Source of the DNA: Alphaproteobacteria bacterium AO1-B
GTDB lineage: Bacteria > Pseudomonadota > Alphaproteobacteria > Rhizobiales > Stappiaceae
Direction of reading: 5' to 3'
NCBI GenBank assembly: GCA_001890945.1
Contig: MLAX01000001.1
Location: 62,001-126,000, forward strand
DNA: 64,000 nt
Part shown: piece by piece, positions 26,827-36,545 of the stretch
Position numbering within the stretch: position 1 is the first letter of the stretch
Layout of the letters: each line of letters starts with the position of its first letter
Translations under genes and position numbers: made by a program
The notes under the pieces: model-generated
Database searches by the model: none
What the model was told of the DNA's origin: nothing
What the model saw: only the letters and a program-made list of their open reading frames with translations

Positions 26827-27768
26827 ATGATTGTTGTCGAAGAGGGGGCCAGCCCTCTCGTTTTGTGTTTGCCGCATACCGGTACCGATGTGCCGGCAGT
26901 GATCGGAAAACGGCTGAATGCGACTGGTCGGTTGCAGACGGACTTGTCCTGGCGTCTTGAGGACGTCCTGCGGTTATCCTCCGATCTCAATGCAACAATT
27001 GTCCGCTCAACCATCTCCCGTTATGTCATTGACCTTGATCGCGATTTGGAAACTCCTCTGAGCGCTTCCGAAGACCCGAAGACTGCGCTTTGTCCGGTGA
27101 CCACTCTCGACGGAAAGCGCATCTATTTGGATGGAGAGGAGCCGGGAGCAACCGAAGTCGAACAACGGGTCCTTTTGTTTGCAAGGCCATTCGAAAAAGC
27201 TGTGCAGCAGCAGGTGTCCCGGCTGTCCAGGATGCACCGCAAGGTGATCGTGATCGATTGCCAATCCATGCGATCTCATATCAAGGGCGTGACGGACAAA
27301 GGCCTGCCGGTCATCAGTGTTGGCAGTGCAGAAGGGACGGCTTGCGATCCCGATTTGCTGAACCTGGTTGTCGGCTCCTTCAAGAGCCAGCAGGGATACA
27401 CGGTCGGTGTCGATGAGCTTGTGAAAGGCGGTCATTTGACGCGGACCTATGGAAGACCGGAGCGCGGCCTTCACGCCTTGTCGCTTTTGATTGCTCAGCG
27501 AGCCTATTTGCGCCATGAATCTCCGCCCTTCGAGCCGGACAAGAGCCGGGTGCAGCGCTTGGGGAACTTGCTTGAGGACACCTTCTCGCGGGCCATCGAC
27601 TGGGCGCGCATGGAGAACAGTCAGTCTTATTCAAGCCAGCCATCGGCTGCTCAAGAACAGGAGGCAACTGTGAGCCCTCCGACAGAAGACAAAGCGGCCA
27701 ATGACACCCATGGGCCTGCAGGCGAACGCCCTGGACAGCCGCCTACAATGCTCCAGGTTGCCGAATAG
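26827..27768 (+). CDS. N-formylglutamate amidohydrolase family protein
   Basis: 313 residues. LVLCLPHTGTDVPAVIGKRL is the metal-binding PHxG motif. STISRYVIDLDRDLETP is the R-x-x-x-D-x-N/D-R motif, and VIVIDCQSMRSH and YTVGVDELVKGGHLTRTYG follow. These are the landmarks of HutG/FGase-type deformylases, zinc enzymes that remove a formyl group from N-formylglutamate (end of the formimino-glutamate route of histidine breakdown). No other hut gene is nearby, so the physiological substrate is uncertain. The last ~45 residues (after about 268) are rich in Ser, Gln, Pro and Glu and look disordered, beyond the usual family length. Confidence 0.72.
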   Translation: MIVVEEGASPLVLCLPHTGTDVPAVIGKRLNATGRLQTDLSWRLEDVLRLSSDLNATIVRSTISRYVIDLDRDLETPLSASEDPKTALCPVTTLDGKRIYLDGEEPGATEVEQRVLLFARPFEKAVQQQVSRLSRMHRKVIVIDCQSMRSHIKGVTDKGLPVISVGSAEGTACDPDLLNLVVGSFKSQQGYTVGVDELVKGGHLTRTYGRPERGLHALSLLIAQRAYLRHESPPFEPDKSRVQRLGNLLEDTFSRAIDWARMENSQSYSSQPSAAQEQEATVSPPTEDKAANDTHGPAGERPGQPPTMLQVAE

Positions 27769-27795
27769 GAACTAGTTGTCCGCAGGGAGAAGATC

Positions 27796-28977
27796 TCAGA
27801 CGACGTTTTTCTCGACAATCGGACGATCAGCGGCCAGGCGATCGAACGCCAGCGGTGTGAGATCCAGCGTCTGATAGCTGCCCGTAGCAATCAGCTCTGA
27901 CAAGCCGCGTCCGACGGCAGGCGATTGCTGCAGTCCATGGCCGGAAAAACCGAGCGCCATATAGAACCCGTCAACGCCTGCAACGCCGCCCAAAAACGCA
28001 TTGTGATCAAAAAGGTTCATATCGTAGGTGCCGGCCCAGGCAGCGCCCGGTTTGATCGCTTCAAAGGCGGGCACGCGGTTGGCAAGAACGGGCCAGATGT
28101 GTTCTTCAAAGAGCCCGTAATCGACATCGAAGTCAGTCGCGTCCGGATCTTGATCTTCGGGCGGTGCGGATCCGCAGATATAGCCTGTGCCTTCCGGGCG
28201 GACATAGGTCCCGGTCGTGTCGATGAGAAGCGGGAATTTAGCAAGGTCATCCCGGCATTCGAACGTGAACACGCACCGTTTTTTCGGAACGATCGGCACA
28301 TCAATCCCGGCCTGGCGGCATATGTCAGCACCGCCGGAGGCCCCGGTACAATTGACCACGATTGGTGTTGAGACAGTGGCCCCATCGGGGAGGCGCACAG
28401 ACCAGTACCCAGCGGCCTCTCTCTCAATTGCCGCTTTTCCGGAATAGTAATCCACGCCAAGGGACCGGGCCTTCTTGCGGAAGGCCTGCATCAAGCCGTA
28501 GCCGTCGAACCAGCCTTCTCCCGTGAGGCCATGACACCCTGCTGCCAGATCACTCGTGTTGAGCCATGGAAATTTCGCTACAAGGCCGTCTGCATCATAA
28601 TATCCGATGTCTGCACCCAGCTCTTGTTGCAGTTGGTGGTTTTCCTGGAGGATGTGTTGCTTGTCCGGCGTTGCCAGAAAGAGATATCCGCCTTCATGAA
28701 GGTCAATTACGGGGCGGTTGCCATCCACCGCGAGCTGGGCACCGATCTCCCGGAGAAACTTTATGCCATAGAGCGAGATCTCGATGTTGATCGCGCTGGA
28801 GAATTGCTGGCGTATGGAAGCTGCCGAGCGCGCAGAGGCGCAAATCTCATATGAGGGATCTGCCTCAACAACGATAATGCGTCCTGAGAAGTCCTCGCGC
28901 TGGGCAAGATGACAGGCAACGGAAGAGCCCATGACGGCTCCGCCAAGGATCACGACATCCGCGGTTTGGTGCGCCAT
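27796..28977 (-). CDS. FAD-dependent amino-acid oxidase-like protein (DAO family)
   Basis: 393 residues. The FAD-binding Rossmann motif is DVVILGGAVMGSSVACHL, followed by the family-typical ARSAASIRQQFSSAINIEIS. VNCTGASGGADICRQAGIDV and RPEGTGYICGSAPPEDQDPD come next, and a second FAD contact lies at YMALGFSGHGLQQSPAVGRG. It resembles sarcosine/dimethylglycine oxidase-type DAO proteins that oxidise secondary or primary amines. The substrate cannot be read off. A GGGGGCTAT leader precedes the ATG. It is downstream of gcdH on the same strand but separated by a terminator-like hairpin. Confidence 0.8.
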   Translation of the reverse strand: MAHQTADVVILGGAVMGSSVACHLAQREDFSGRIIVVEADPSYEICASARSAASIRQQFSSAINIEISLYGIKFLREIGAQLAVDGNRPVIDLHEGGYLFLATPDKQHILQENHQLQQELGADIGYYDADGLVAKFPWLNTSDLAAGCHGLTGEGWFDGYGLMQAFRKKARSLGVDYYSGKAAIEREAAGYWSVRLPDGATVSTPIVVNCTGASGGADICRQAGIDVPIVPKKRCVFTFECRDDLAKFPLLIDTTGTYVRPEGTGYICGSAPPEDQDPDATDFDVDYGLFEEHIWPVLANRVPAFEAIKPGAAWAGTYDMNLFDHNAFLGGVAGVDGFYMALGFSGHGLQQSPAVGRGLSELIATGSYQTLDLTPLAFDRLAADRPIVEKNVV

Positions 28978-28997
28978 ATAGCCCCCAGAAGAAGGAA

Positions 28998-29015
28998 GCG
29001 GGCCGAACGGCCCGC
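28998..29015 (-). terminator. Terminator after gcdH
   Basis: GCGGGCC - GAAC - GGCCCGC, 7-bp stem with a tetraloop, 16 nt past the gcdH stop on the minus strand and followed by TTCCTTCTTC. It separates gcdH from the FAD oxidase gene. Confidence 0.6.
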
Positions 29016-29030
29016 CTCGAAATTCAATTC

Positions 29031-30248
29031 TTAGAAAAATGCCTGCAAGCCGGTCTGGGCACGGCCAAGGATCAGCGCATGAACATCATGCGTGCCTTCA
29101 TAAGTGTTGACCGTTTCCAGGTTCTGGGCGTGGCGCATGACATGGTATTCCTCGGAAATCCCGTTGCCGCCATGCATGTCACGTGCCTGGCGGGCGATGT
29201 CCAAGGCCTTGCCGCAGTTGTTGCGCTTAACGATGGAAATCATTTCCGGAGCCATCTGACCGGCGTCGAAAAGCTGGCCGACGCGAAGCGCGGCCTGAAG
29301 GCCAAGAGCAATTTCGGTCTGCATGTCGGCCAGTTTCTTCTGGAAGAGCTGGGTTTGTGCGAGCGGACGACCGAACTGTTCGCGGTCGAGACCATATTGC
29401 CGAGCGCGGGTCCAGCAATCTTCTGCGGCGCCCATCGCGCCCCAGGAAATGCCGTAGCGGGCCCGGTTAAGGCAGCCAAACGGGCCCTTCAGACCTGAAA
29501 CATTCGGCAGCAGGGCATCTTCACCAACTTCCACGTTGTCCATCACGATCTCGCCGGTGATGGACGCACGCAGCGACAGCTTACCACCAACTTTCGGGGC
29601 GCTCAGGCCTTTCATGCCTTTTTCCAGGATAAAGCCGCGAATTGCGCCGTCATGAGCTTCGGACTTTGCCCAAACAACAAAAACGTCCGCGATCGGTGAG
29701 TTGGAGATCCACATCTTGGAGCCGGTCAGCTTGTAGCCGCCGTCGATCTTTTCAGCGCGCGTGCGCATCCCGGCCGGATCAGATCCTGCGTCCGGTTCCG
29801 TCAGGCCGAAACAGCCGACATATTCGCCGCTGGCGAGTTTCGGCAGATACTTGTTCCGCTGCTCTTCAGATCCGTAAGCGTAGATCGGGTACATCACCAG
29901 CGAGGACTGAACGCTCATCATGGAGCGGTAGCCACTGTCAACGCGCTCGACCTCCCGGGCCACCAGGCCATAAGCAACATAAGAAGCGCCGACCCCGCCA
30001 TATTCTTCCGGCAGGGTAACGCCCAGCAGGCCGAGTTCACCCATTTCGTTGAAGATTTCGCGATCGGTCTTTTCTTCGCGATAGGCCTCGATGACCCGCG
30101 GCAGCAGCTTGTCTTGGGCATAGGACCGGGCCGTGTCCATGATCAGCTGTTCGTCTTCTTTCAACTGGTCGCGCATACGGAATGGGTCTTGCCAGTCGAA
30201 AACGCCGCCGCCAGCAGGGGCTGATTTGACATTTGCCGGTGCATTCAT
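29031..30248 (-). CDS. gcdH: Glutaryl-CoA dehydrogenase
   Basis: 405 residues from [20 protein letters not shown]. The text [20 protein letters not shown] is diagnostic of GcdH, as are [35 protein letters not shown] and [20 protein letters not shown]. The catalytic Glu is in [20 protein letters not shown]. It oxidises and decarboxylates glutaryl-CoA to crotonyl-CoA in lysine, hydroxylysine and tryptophan breakdown, with electrons going to ETF. The start at 30248 has GGGAGATCTGTT just upstream; the longer frame from 30317 would cover the promoter region. Divergent from a LysR gene that is probably its regulator. Confidence 0.93.
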   Translation of the reverse strand: MNAPANVKSAPAGGGVFDWQDPFRMRDQLKEDEQLIMDTARSYAQDKLLPRVIEAYREEKTDREIFNEMGELGLLGVTLPEEYGGVGASYVAYGLVAREVERVDSGYRSMMSVQSSLVMYPIYAYGSEEQRNKYLPKLASGEYVGCFGLTEPDAGSDPAGMRTRAEKIDGGYKLTGSKMWISNSPIADVFVVWAKSEAHDGAIRGFILEKGMKGLSAPKVGGKLSLRASITGEIVMDNVEVGEDALLPNVSGLKGPFGCLNRARYGISWGAMGAAEDCWTRARQYGLDREQFGRPLAQTQLFQKKLADMQTEIALGLQAALRVGQLFDAGQMAPEMISIVKRNNCGKALDIARQARDMHGGNGISEEYHVMRHAQNLETVNTYEGTHDVHALILGRAQTGLQAFF

Positions 30249-30376
30249 AACAGATCTCCCGGGCCAAACAGGTGCTGGCCGCATTCGTTTCAAGGCGCCT
30301 TGTTCAAGGCAGATCATTCTGTTTCAGCTAGATTTGCCTGGTTTATGTTTGCAGAAAAGCGAATTCTCCTCCATCA

Positions 30377-30397
30377 TTCATTACCAAATGGAATGAA
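30377..30397. promoter_or_regulatory. Candidate LysR box between gcdH and its regulator
   Basis: TTCATT - ACCAAATGG - AATGAA: a perfect 6-bp inverted repeat with a 9-nt centre, a T-N11-A-compatible layout, 18 nt upstream of the LysR start and 129 nt upstream of gcdH. Position suits autoregulation plus control of the divergent gene. Confidence 0.45.
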
Positions 30398-30415
30398 CTG
30401 GGAAATTCTCAAGGT

Positions 30416-31339
30416 ATGAAACGGGCATTCGTGCCGCCCGCGGACACTCTCATTGCGTTTGAGTGTGCGGCCCGCCATCTCAGCTTTACCCGTGCGGCAG
30501 AAGAGTTGCACCTGACCCAAGGCGCTGTCTCCAAGCAGGTCCGGCAGCTCGAAGACCGGCTGGGTGTGGAGTTGTTCCGCCGCGTACGTCAGCGGATCGT
30601 GCTGACTGATGCCGGGCGGTTATACCTTCATGATATCCGGGGCGCTCTGGAACAAATGACGCTCGCCACGCGGCAGGTAATGTCGTTTGCAGGCAGTGCC
30701 GATGTGCTCAATCTTGCGGTCTTGCCAACATTCGGCACTCGTTGGCTGGCGCCGCGTATTGCCGACTTTATCCGCCGATATCCGGACGCAGGTTTGAACT
30801 TGAGCGTTCGGCTGCAGCCTTTCGATTTTGACGAAGAGCCTTTCGATGGGGCCATTCATCATGGCGATCCGGTCTGGGCAGGTGCGATCGCCGAACACCT
30901 GTTCGATGAGGAAGTCATCCCGGTCGCCTCTCGTGTCTTTCGGGACCGGCACAATATCCGTGTGCCGGAGGATTTGACGCGGGTGCCGCGTTTGCAATTG
31001 GCGACCCGACCGCTGGCCTGGCGGCACTGGTTTGAAAGTGCTGGCGTGGAAACGGACACGGCTTTCCAAGGTGCAAGGTTCGAGCAGTTTGTCATGATTA
31101 CGGAGGCTGCGATCCACCACGCGGGTGCCGCGCTCATCCCCCGCTTCTTTATCGAGCAGGAGCTTGCTTCCGGCCGCCTGGTGCGTTTGTTTGATGTTCC
31201 GCCGGAGCACGAAACAGCTTACTTCTTTGTCTATCCGGAAGGCCGGACCATGCGCCCGGTCGTTGCGGCCTTCCGCAAGTGGCTGGCTGAGGAAGCCCGG
31301 TCGGCGAGAACCGACCGGGAGACGATGTTGCCTGGATGA
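30416..31339 (+). CDS. LysR family regulator (GcvA-like), probably of gcdH
   Basis: 307 residues. The N-terminal winged HTH is TLIAFECAARHLSFTRAAEE then LHLTQGAVSKQVRQLEDRLG, VELFRRVRQRIVLTDAG, the GcvA subgroup wording. A periplasmic-binding-like effector domain follows (LNLAVLPTFGTRWLAPRIAD). It sits divergently beside gcdH, the standard LysR layout, so an acyl-CoA such as glutaryl-CoA is a plausible effector. No strong ribosome binding site: AAGG abuts the ATG. The lipid kinase gene follows after 28 nt on the same strand. Confidence 0.85.
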   Translation: MKRAFVPPADTLIAFECAARHLSFTRAAEELHLTQGAVSKQVRQLEDRLGVELFRRVRQRIVLTDAGRLYLHDIRGALEQMTLATRQVMSFAGSADVLNLAVLPTFGTRWLAPRIADFIRRYPDAGLNLSVRLQPFDFDEEPFDGAIHHGDPVWAGAIAEHLFDEEVIPVASRVFRDRHNIRVPEDLTRVPRLQLATRPLAWRHWFESAGVETDTAFQGARFEQFVMITEAAIHHAGAALIPRFFIEQELASGRLVRLFDVPPEHETAYFFVYPEGRTMRPVVAAFRKWLAEEARSARTDRETMLPG

Positions 31340-31367
31340 TCCAGGCCGATTGTATTTGGAGAGTCCT

Positions 31368-32276
31368 TTGAGCAAAGGTCACTTGCGTCTGATTCTAAAC
31401 GGTAAATCCGCAGGCCGCGCCGATGTTCGTGCTGCTGTGGATGCGGTTCGGAACATGGGTCACGAGGTCTCGGTGCGCGTGACTTATGAGGCCGGAGATA
31501 CCGAGCGGTTTGCTCTCGAGGCTCTGAAAGAGAATCAGGACAAGAAGATCGATGTTCTGGTGAGTGGCGGCGGCGACGGAACAATTCATGCTGTGGTCGA
31601 CGGTGTTCTCAATGGACTTGAGGCGGAGGAAAAGCCTCCGTTTGCATTCGCGGTTTTGCCACTCGGAACCGCCAACGACTTCGCCCATCACATCCGGCTG
31701 GACCCATCGGACATCGTCTCATCCTTCCGCTTTGCCGCAAGAGGCAAACCCAAGCCAACGGACATTGGAACTGTGAATGGCCGTGTCTTCGTGAACATGG
31801 CGACCGGCGGCTTTGGGACGAGGGTGACCGCGGAAACGGATCCGAACCTGAAGAAGTTGTTGGGCGGGGCCGCCTATCTCTTCACCGGGATCAACCGGTT
31901 TTCAGAGCTTGCCGCCTGCGAAGGCCGGATCGAAACCGATGGGTTTTCGTGGGAGGGCGCGTTCATGGCGCTTGCCATCGGTAATGGCCGCCGCGCCGGC
32001 GGCGGGATCAGGTTATGCCCAACAGCCGAACTGGATGACGGATTTCTTGACCTCACCATTCTGCCGATGCCGGATCGAAACCGAGTGACAGAGTTCCTGT
32101 CCATCGTGCTTGAGGGGGACCCGGAACGTATTCCGGAAATTGCCATTATGCGCAAAGTGAAGTCGCTGAGGATCGAGGCAGATAACCAGGTCCAGGTGAA
32201 CCTCGATGGTGAGCCGCTGCACGCTTCCAAACTGGAAATCGAGACCCATCCGGCGCGAATTGAAATGATACGCTAG
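31368..32276 (+). CDS. yegS: YegS/DgkA-type lipid (diacylglycerol) kinase
   Basis: 302 residues starting at a TTG (31368) with GGAGAG 6 nt upstream; a longer frame would overlap the LysR gene by more than 200 nt. SKGHLRLILNGKSAGR leads to the nucleotide motif VLVSGGGDGTIHAVVDGVL (GGDGT). PLGTANDFAHHI follows, then FVNMATGGFGTRVTAETDP, GNGRRAGGGIRLCPTAELDD and GFLDLTILP. This is the YegS family, which phosphorylates lipids such as phosphatidylglycerol or diacylglycerol at the membrane face. Probably co-transcribed with the LysR gene, although no functional link is apparent. Confidence 0.9.
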   Translation: MSKGHLRLILNGKSAGRADVRAAVDAVRNMGHEVSVRVTYEAGDTERFALEALKENQDKKIDVLVSGGGDGTIHAVVDGVLNGLEAEEKPPFAFAVLPLGTANDFAHHIRLDPSDIVSSFRFAARGKPKPTDIGTVNGRVFVNMATGGFGTRVTAETDPNLKKLLGGAAYLFTGINRFSELAACEGRIETDGFSWEGAFMALAIGNGRRAGGGIRLCPTAELDDGFLDLTILPMPDRNRVTEFLSIVLEGDPERIPEIAIMRKVKSLRIEADNQVQVNLDGEPLHASKLEIETHPARIEMIR

Positions 32277-32582
32277 CGAACCGTTAGCGGGCGATTTGTG
32301 AAAATCAATACGGTCCTTAGTAGAAGTGCGGTGCGGAATGATCGGCCTTAATGATGGATGAGAGGCGATCAAGCGTCGATGTAATTGACAGCCGTTCGGG
32401 TAGATATTGGGCGCAAGTCAGGCCAAGAGTTCCAAAGGGCGTGCTCTAGACAAGAGGACATACGGCAAAGAGCTAAGCTGCAGTTGCGGAAGGTCATTTT
32501 TCTCAATGAGAAGTTTGTCTTGGCCTGAAAAACCTGCCTATGATCGCATGAAATCAACTTTGGTGTTTTTGGGAGGAAACAC
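32277..32582 (+). promoter_or_regulatory. Upstream region of the acyl-CoA operon
   Basis: 306 nt without a gene. It holds a TTGACA (32385-32390), but the only -10-like hexamer (TAGATA) is spaced too closely to pair with it. No clear FadR- or TetR-type palindrome was seen. The operon promoter is expected here. Confidence 0.3.
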
Positions 32583-34208
32583 ATGAAGGGACAGATGATG
32601 CATCGTCCGCTGAAAATTGCGGACCTCATCACTTTTGCCGCTGACACCTTTCCGGACAGCGAAATCGTTTCCGTACGAACCGAAGGTGATATTCACCGAA
32701 CAACTTACGGCGAAACCGCCAAACGGATCGCGCAACTGGCGCATGGCCTGCAGGGGCTGGGGATCGAAGTCGGGGATCGCATCGCGACCCTTGCCTGGAA
32801 CGGCTACCGGCATTTTGAGCTTTATTACGGTATCTCCGGGATTGGGGCGGTTTGCCATACGATCAACCCGCGGCTCTCCGCAGAGCAGATGATCTACATC
32901 ATCAATCACGCGAAGGACCGTTTGCTTTTTGTTGATCTCACCTTTGTCCCGATCATAGAGAAACTGCGCGAACACCTGCCTGAAGATCTGCGTGTCGTCG
33001 TCATGACCGACCGGGCGCATATGCCGGAAACATCTCTGGAGGGTGTTCTCTGCTATGAAGAGATCCTGGATGGTCAGCCGGATCACATGAATTGGCCGGA
33101 CTTCCCGGAAGAGACGGCCGCTGGCCTTTGCTACACCTCCGGCACAACGGGCAATCCAAAAGGGACTTTGTATTCCCACCGGTCCACGGTCCTGCACGCC
33201 TACAGTTTGTGCGTAACTCTCCCGAAGGTTCTACAGGAAGGCAGCCGTATTCTGCCGGTTGTCCCGCTGTTTCATGTCAACGCCTGGGGGCTGCCCTATT
33301 CAGCTCCGCTGTCCGGCGCCAGCATGATCTTCCCGGGCGGTGCGCTGGACGGAAAATCCCTCTACGATCTGATGGAGCGCGAGAAGGTGTTTTCCGCTTG
33401 GGGCGTTCCGACTGTCTGGCTTGGTCTCATGAATGAAATCAACCAGCGTGGCCGGCTGCCTGATGGCCTTGGCGATATCGTCGTCGGCGGGTCTGCCGCG
33501 CCGCGCTCCCTGATCGAGGGGTTTGAAAAGCAGGGTGTCAATGTCTGTCACGCCTGGGGCATGACCGAAATGAGCCCGCTCGGTACGCAAGGCAATCTGC
33601 CGCCGCGCATGGACGATTGGAGCATGAAGGACCGGATTGACCGCAAACAATCCCAGGGGCGGCGGGTTTTTGGTGTCGATCTCAAAATCGTCGACGATGA
33701 GGGCAACCGCCTGCCGCATGACGGCAAGACGCCGGGTCATCTCTATGTGCGCGGAAACTCGATTACGTTGGGCTATTTTGAGAATCCGGAAGCCTCAAAA
33801 CTGGTGTTTGACGAAGAAGGCTGGTTCTGCACCGGGGATATCGCTGCGATTACATCCGACGGTTTTCTGGTCATCACCGACCGGTCCAAGGATCTCATCA
33901 AGTCCGGCGGGGAATGGATCAGCTCGCTCGATCTGGAAAACATCGTCATGTCTCATTCCGGCGTTGCCAATTGCGCCGTGATTGCCGTGCCGCATCCAAA
34001 GTGGGACGAGCGCCCGCTCCTAATCATTCAATCGAAAGACGACGATGCGCCGCCGCCAAAGGACGAACTTCTTGAGATGCTGGGCGAGCATTTTGCCAAA
34101 TGGCAGTTGCCGGATGACGTCGTGTATGTCGATGCGCTCCCGCTGACGGCGACCGGCAAAGTATCCAAACTCACCCTCCGCAAAAACTTCGCAGAAGGCG
34201 CAGCATGA
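32583..34208 (+). CDS. Acyl-CoA ligase (medium/long-chain fatty acid or methylthiopropionate type)
   Basis: 541 residues of the AMP-binding ANL family. The phosphate loop is [20 protein letters not shown], then [72 protein letters not shown], and the C-terminal catalytic Lys in [17 protein letters not shown]. The style ([20 protein letters not shown] at the start) matches alkK/DmdB-like ligases that activate medium-chain fatty acids or 3-methylmercaptopropionate with ATP and CoA. GGGAGGAAACAC precedes the ATG. First gene of a seven-gene operon; its stop overlaps the next start by ATGA. Confidence 0.87.
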   Translation: MKGQMMHRPLKIADLITFAADTFPDSEIVSVRTEGDIHRTTYGETAKRIAQLAHGLQGLGIEVGDRIATLAWNGYRHFELYYGISGIGAVCHTINPRLSAEQMIYIINHAKDRLLFVDLTFVPIIEKLREHLPEDLRVVVMTDRAHMPETSLEGVLCYEEILDGQPDHMNWPDFPEETAAGLCYTSGTTGNPKGTLYSHRSTVLHAYSLCVTLPKVLQEGSRILPVVPLFHVNAWGLPYSAPLSGASMIFPGGALDGKSLYDLMEREKVFSAWGVPTVWLGLMNEINQRGRLPDGLGDIVVGGSAAPRSLIEGFEKQGVNVCHAWGMTEMSPLGTQGNLPPRMDDWSMKDRIDRKQSQGRRVFGVDLKIVDDEGNRLPHDGKTPGHLYVRGNSITLGYFENPEASKLVFDEEGWFCTGDIAAITSDGFLVITDRSKDLIKSGGEWISSLDLENIVMSHSGVANCAVIAVPHPKWDERPLLIIQSKDDDAPPPKDELLEMLGEHFAKWQLPDDVVYVDALPLTATGKVSKLTLRKNFAEGAA

Positions 34209-35026
34209 CCCCGGAAAAACTGTTCGCTCTCGCTGGCAAGACAGCCCTTGTCACAGGTGGGGCAACCGGCATCGGCCGTATGGCCGCAGAGGGCCTCTGC
34301 GCAGCTGGCGCACGCGTCCTCATTGCCAGTCGCAAGGAGGAGGCTTGCCTTCGGGCAGCCGAGGATCTCAACGCGCTGGGCTATTCCGGCAAGGTGGAAG
34401 GGTTCGGCGGGGATGTCGCGACCGAGGAGGGTATTGCGGCACTCACATCTGAAATCGGAAAGCGCACGGATAAGCTCGACATTCTGATGAACAATGCCGG
34501 GACCAGTTGGGGCATGCCGCTCGGCCAATTCCCCTATGAGGCCTGGGACCGGGTCATGCGCCTGAACGTGACCGGCCTCTTCCATCTGACCCAAAGCCTG
34601 CTGCCGATGCTGGAAGCGTCTGCATCGGATGCCGATCCAGCTCGGGTGGTCAATGTCGGTTCGGTGATGGGCGAAACCCCGCATGGCGACCGGGCCTACA
34701 GCTATGCCGCGTCTAAGGCAGCTGTCCATCACTTGACCCGGATCCTGGCTAAGGAACTTGCGGACAAGCGGATCACCGTCAACGCTCTGGCTCCCGGACC
34801 GTTTGTCAGCAAGATGACGGCCTTTGCAACTGCAGACGAAGACACCCGCAGCCGGGTGGGGGCGCAAGTGCCACTTGGCCGTGTTGGCAAACCTGAAGAC
34901 ATCGCAGCGATCCTGCAGTTTCTCTGCGGGGCAGGCGGCGGCTACATCACTGGAGCGATTATTCCGGTCAGCGGCGGCATCAACGTGGAAACCGGTCCGG
35001 ACCTGTTTCAGGAGGCCTATAGTTGA
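34205..35026 (+). CDS. SDR family oxidoreductase
   Basis: 273 residues, classical short-chain dehydrogenase. The cofactor motif TGGATGIGRMAAEGL comes early, NNAG at about 97, and catalytic Ser-Tyr-Lys in VNVGSVMG and YSYAASKAAVHHL. PGPFVSKMTAF and the C-terminal GGAGGYITGAIIPVSGGI follow. The residues after the first Gly motif (IASRKEE) suit NADP. It reduces or oxidises a carbonyl or alcohol of the pathway's acyl-CoA or acyl substrate. Overlaps the ligase gene by 4 nt and the MaoC gene by 4 nt, so all three are translationally coupled. Confidence 0.87.
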   Translation: MTPEKLFALAGKTALVTGGATGIGRMAAEGLCAAGARVLIASRKEEACLRAAEDLNALGYSGKVEGFGGDVATEEGIAALTSEIGKRTDKLDILMNNAGTSWGMPLGQFPYEAWDRVMRLNVTGLFHLTQSLLPMLEASASDADPARVVNVGSVMGETPHGDRAYSYAASKAAVHHLTRILAKELADKRITVNALAPGPFVSKMTAFATADEDTRSRVGAQVPLGRVGKPEDIAAILQFLCGAGGGYITGAIIPVSGGINVETGPDLFQEAYS

Positions 35027-35511
35027 TCCCGGATCTGGATGGCACTGACTTGCCTGGCGAGGCCTTGAGCGGTCTCGTCGGCAAGGAGGTCGGCGTGTCA
35101 TCGTGGCATCTCATCGATCAGGCCATGATCGATGCCTTCGCGGATGTCACCAAGGATCATCAATACATTCATGTCGACCCGGCGTCTGCTGCCAGGACAC
35201 CCTTTGGCGGAACGATCGCGCATGGCTTTCTAACCCTGTCTCTTTTGTCCGCCATGGGCCTCGAGGCGCAGCCCAAAATCAGGGGTATGACCATGGGGAT
35301 CAATTATGGATTTGACCGGGTCCGGTTCTTGAGCCCGGTGAAGTCCGGATCCTGCATCCGGGGCCGGTTTGTCTTGAAAGACGTCAGAGCGGTAAAGCCC
35401 GGCGAACTGAATATCACCTGGGCCTCGACCGTGGAGATCGAGGGCGAGAGCCGTCCGGCCCTGTCGGCGGATTGGCTCAACCGGTTCTATCTGGAGACTG
35501 GCGCAGTTTAA
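35023..35511 (+). CDS. MaoC-like (R)-hydratase
   Basis: 162 residues starting at a TTG that overlaps the preceding TGA. SSWHLIDQAMIDAFADVTKD followed by HQYIHVDPASA and TPFGGTIAHGFLTLSLL forms the hot-dog fold hydratase 2 motif, with catalytic Asp (FADVT) and His (HGF). NYGFDRVRFLSPVKSG follows. Such enzymes hydrate trans-2-enoyl-CoA to (R)-3-hydroxyacyl-CoA, or the reverse. Downstream of an SDR and upstream of the nitronate-monooxygenase-like gene in the same operon. Confidence 0.85.
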   Translation: MIPDLDGTDLPGEALSGLVGKEVGVSSWHLIDQAMIDAFADVTKDHQYIHVDPASAARTPFGGTIAHGFLTLSLLSAMGLEAQPKIRGMTMGINYGFDRVRFLSPVKSGSCIRGRFVLKDVRAVKPGELNITWASTVEIEGESRPALSADWLNRFYLETGAV

Positions 35512-35548
35512 GCCGTGCGAGTTGGAGAGGCATTTGTTGGGAGGCGAA

Positions 35549-36535
35549 ATGCTTAAAAAACGCGAGCTGCCAAAGGCTTTGCAGAGTTTGCGGCTGCCGG
35601 TCGTCGCGGCGCCGCTCTTTATCGTGTCCTGCCCCAAGCTGGTGATAGCCCAGTGCAAGGCGGGTGTGATCGGGAGTTTCCCGGCGCTCAATGCCCGCGA
35701 TGAAGATGGCGGGCCGGTCATGCTGGAAGCCTGGCTCAAGGAAATCACCGAGGAACTCGACCGCCATAATCAGGCCAATCCGGACAATCCTGCAGCGCCC
35801 TTCGCGGTCAATCAGATCGTGCGCAAGACCAATAAACGCCTGGAGCGGGATATGGAAATCTGTGTCCGCTGGAAAGTGCCGATCTGGATTACCTCGATGG
35901 GCGCGCGGGTGGATGTCAATGAAGCTGCGCATTCCTGTGGCGGCATCGCACTTCATGACGTGATCAACAACACCTACGCCAAAAAGGCGATCGACAAGGG
36001 GGCCGACGGTCTTATTGCCGTGTGCGCTGGCGCTGGTGGCCATGGCGGACCGCAATCGCCATTTGCCTTGATTCGTGAAATCCGGGAGTGGTTCGACGGC
36101 CCGATCCTTGCCGGTGGTGCGGTTTCAACCGGTGAGGCGTTGCTGGCCGCGCGAGTTCTCGGCGCCGACTTCGGCTATGTCGGCTCACCGTTCGTTGCAA
36201 CGCATGAGGCGGATGCAGCCGATGTCTACAAGGACATGATGGTCGCAGGCGGTGCGGAGGATGTCATCACAACAGCTGTTTTTACCGGCCATCCAGCCAC
36301 CTACCTTAGGTCATCAATCACCAAGGAAGGCCTCGACCCGGACAATCTGCCGACGGACTGGAAGCCGTCGATCCTGCCGGATGGCGATGATTTACCGAAA
36401 GCCTGGCGGGACATTTGGGGCGCCGGCCAAGGGATCAATGCGGTGAAATCGGTTGGTCCGGCTGCCGAGGTCGTCAATCGTTTGGAACAGGAATACAAGG
36501 CGGCCATCTCCCGGATGCGCGCCGAGATTTGTTGA
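35549..36535 (+). CDS. NAD(P)H-dependent flavin oxidoreductase (nitronate monooxygenase family)
   Basis: 328 residues, TIM-barrel FMN protein. It reads LRLPVVAAPLFIVSCPKLVI, AGVIGSFPALNARDEDG and FAVNQIV, then the GADGLIAVCAGAGGHGGPQS phosphate/FMN site and PILAGGAVSTGEALLAARVL GADFGYVGSPF. This is the NMO/2-nitropropane dioxygenase-like family, which includes FMN enoyl-ACP reductases (FabK). In fatty-acid-type operons the true activity is often unknown. The ATG at 35549 with GGGAGG just upstream is favoured over a TTG at 35522. Next gene after 10 nt. Confidence 0.82.
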   Translation: MLKKRELPKALQSLRLPVVAAPLFIVSCPKLVIAQCKAGVIGSFPALNARDEDGGPVMLEAWLKEITEELDRHNQANPDNPAAPFAVNQIVRKTNKRLERDMEICVRWKVPIWITSMGARVDVNEAAHSCGGIALHDVINNTYAKKAIDKGADGLIAVCAGAGGHGGPQSPFALIREIREWFDGPILAGGAVSTGEALLAARVLGADFGYVGSPFVATHEADAADVYKDMMVAGGAEDVITTAVFTGHPATYLRSSITKEGLDPDNLPTDWKPSILPDGDDLPKAWRDIWGAGQGINAVKSVGPAAEVVNRLEQEYKAAISRMRAEIC

Positions 36536-36545
36536 GGGATAGGTT

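Noticed and set aside
32385..32406. TTGACA with nearby TAGATA as a promoter for the acyl-CoA operon
   Set aside because: The spacing is only 10 nt, too short for a sigma-70 promoter; reported only as upstream region.
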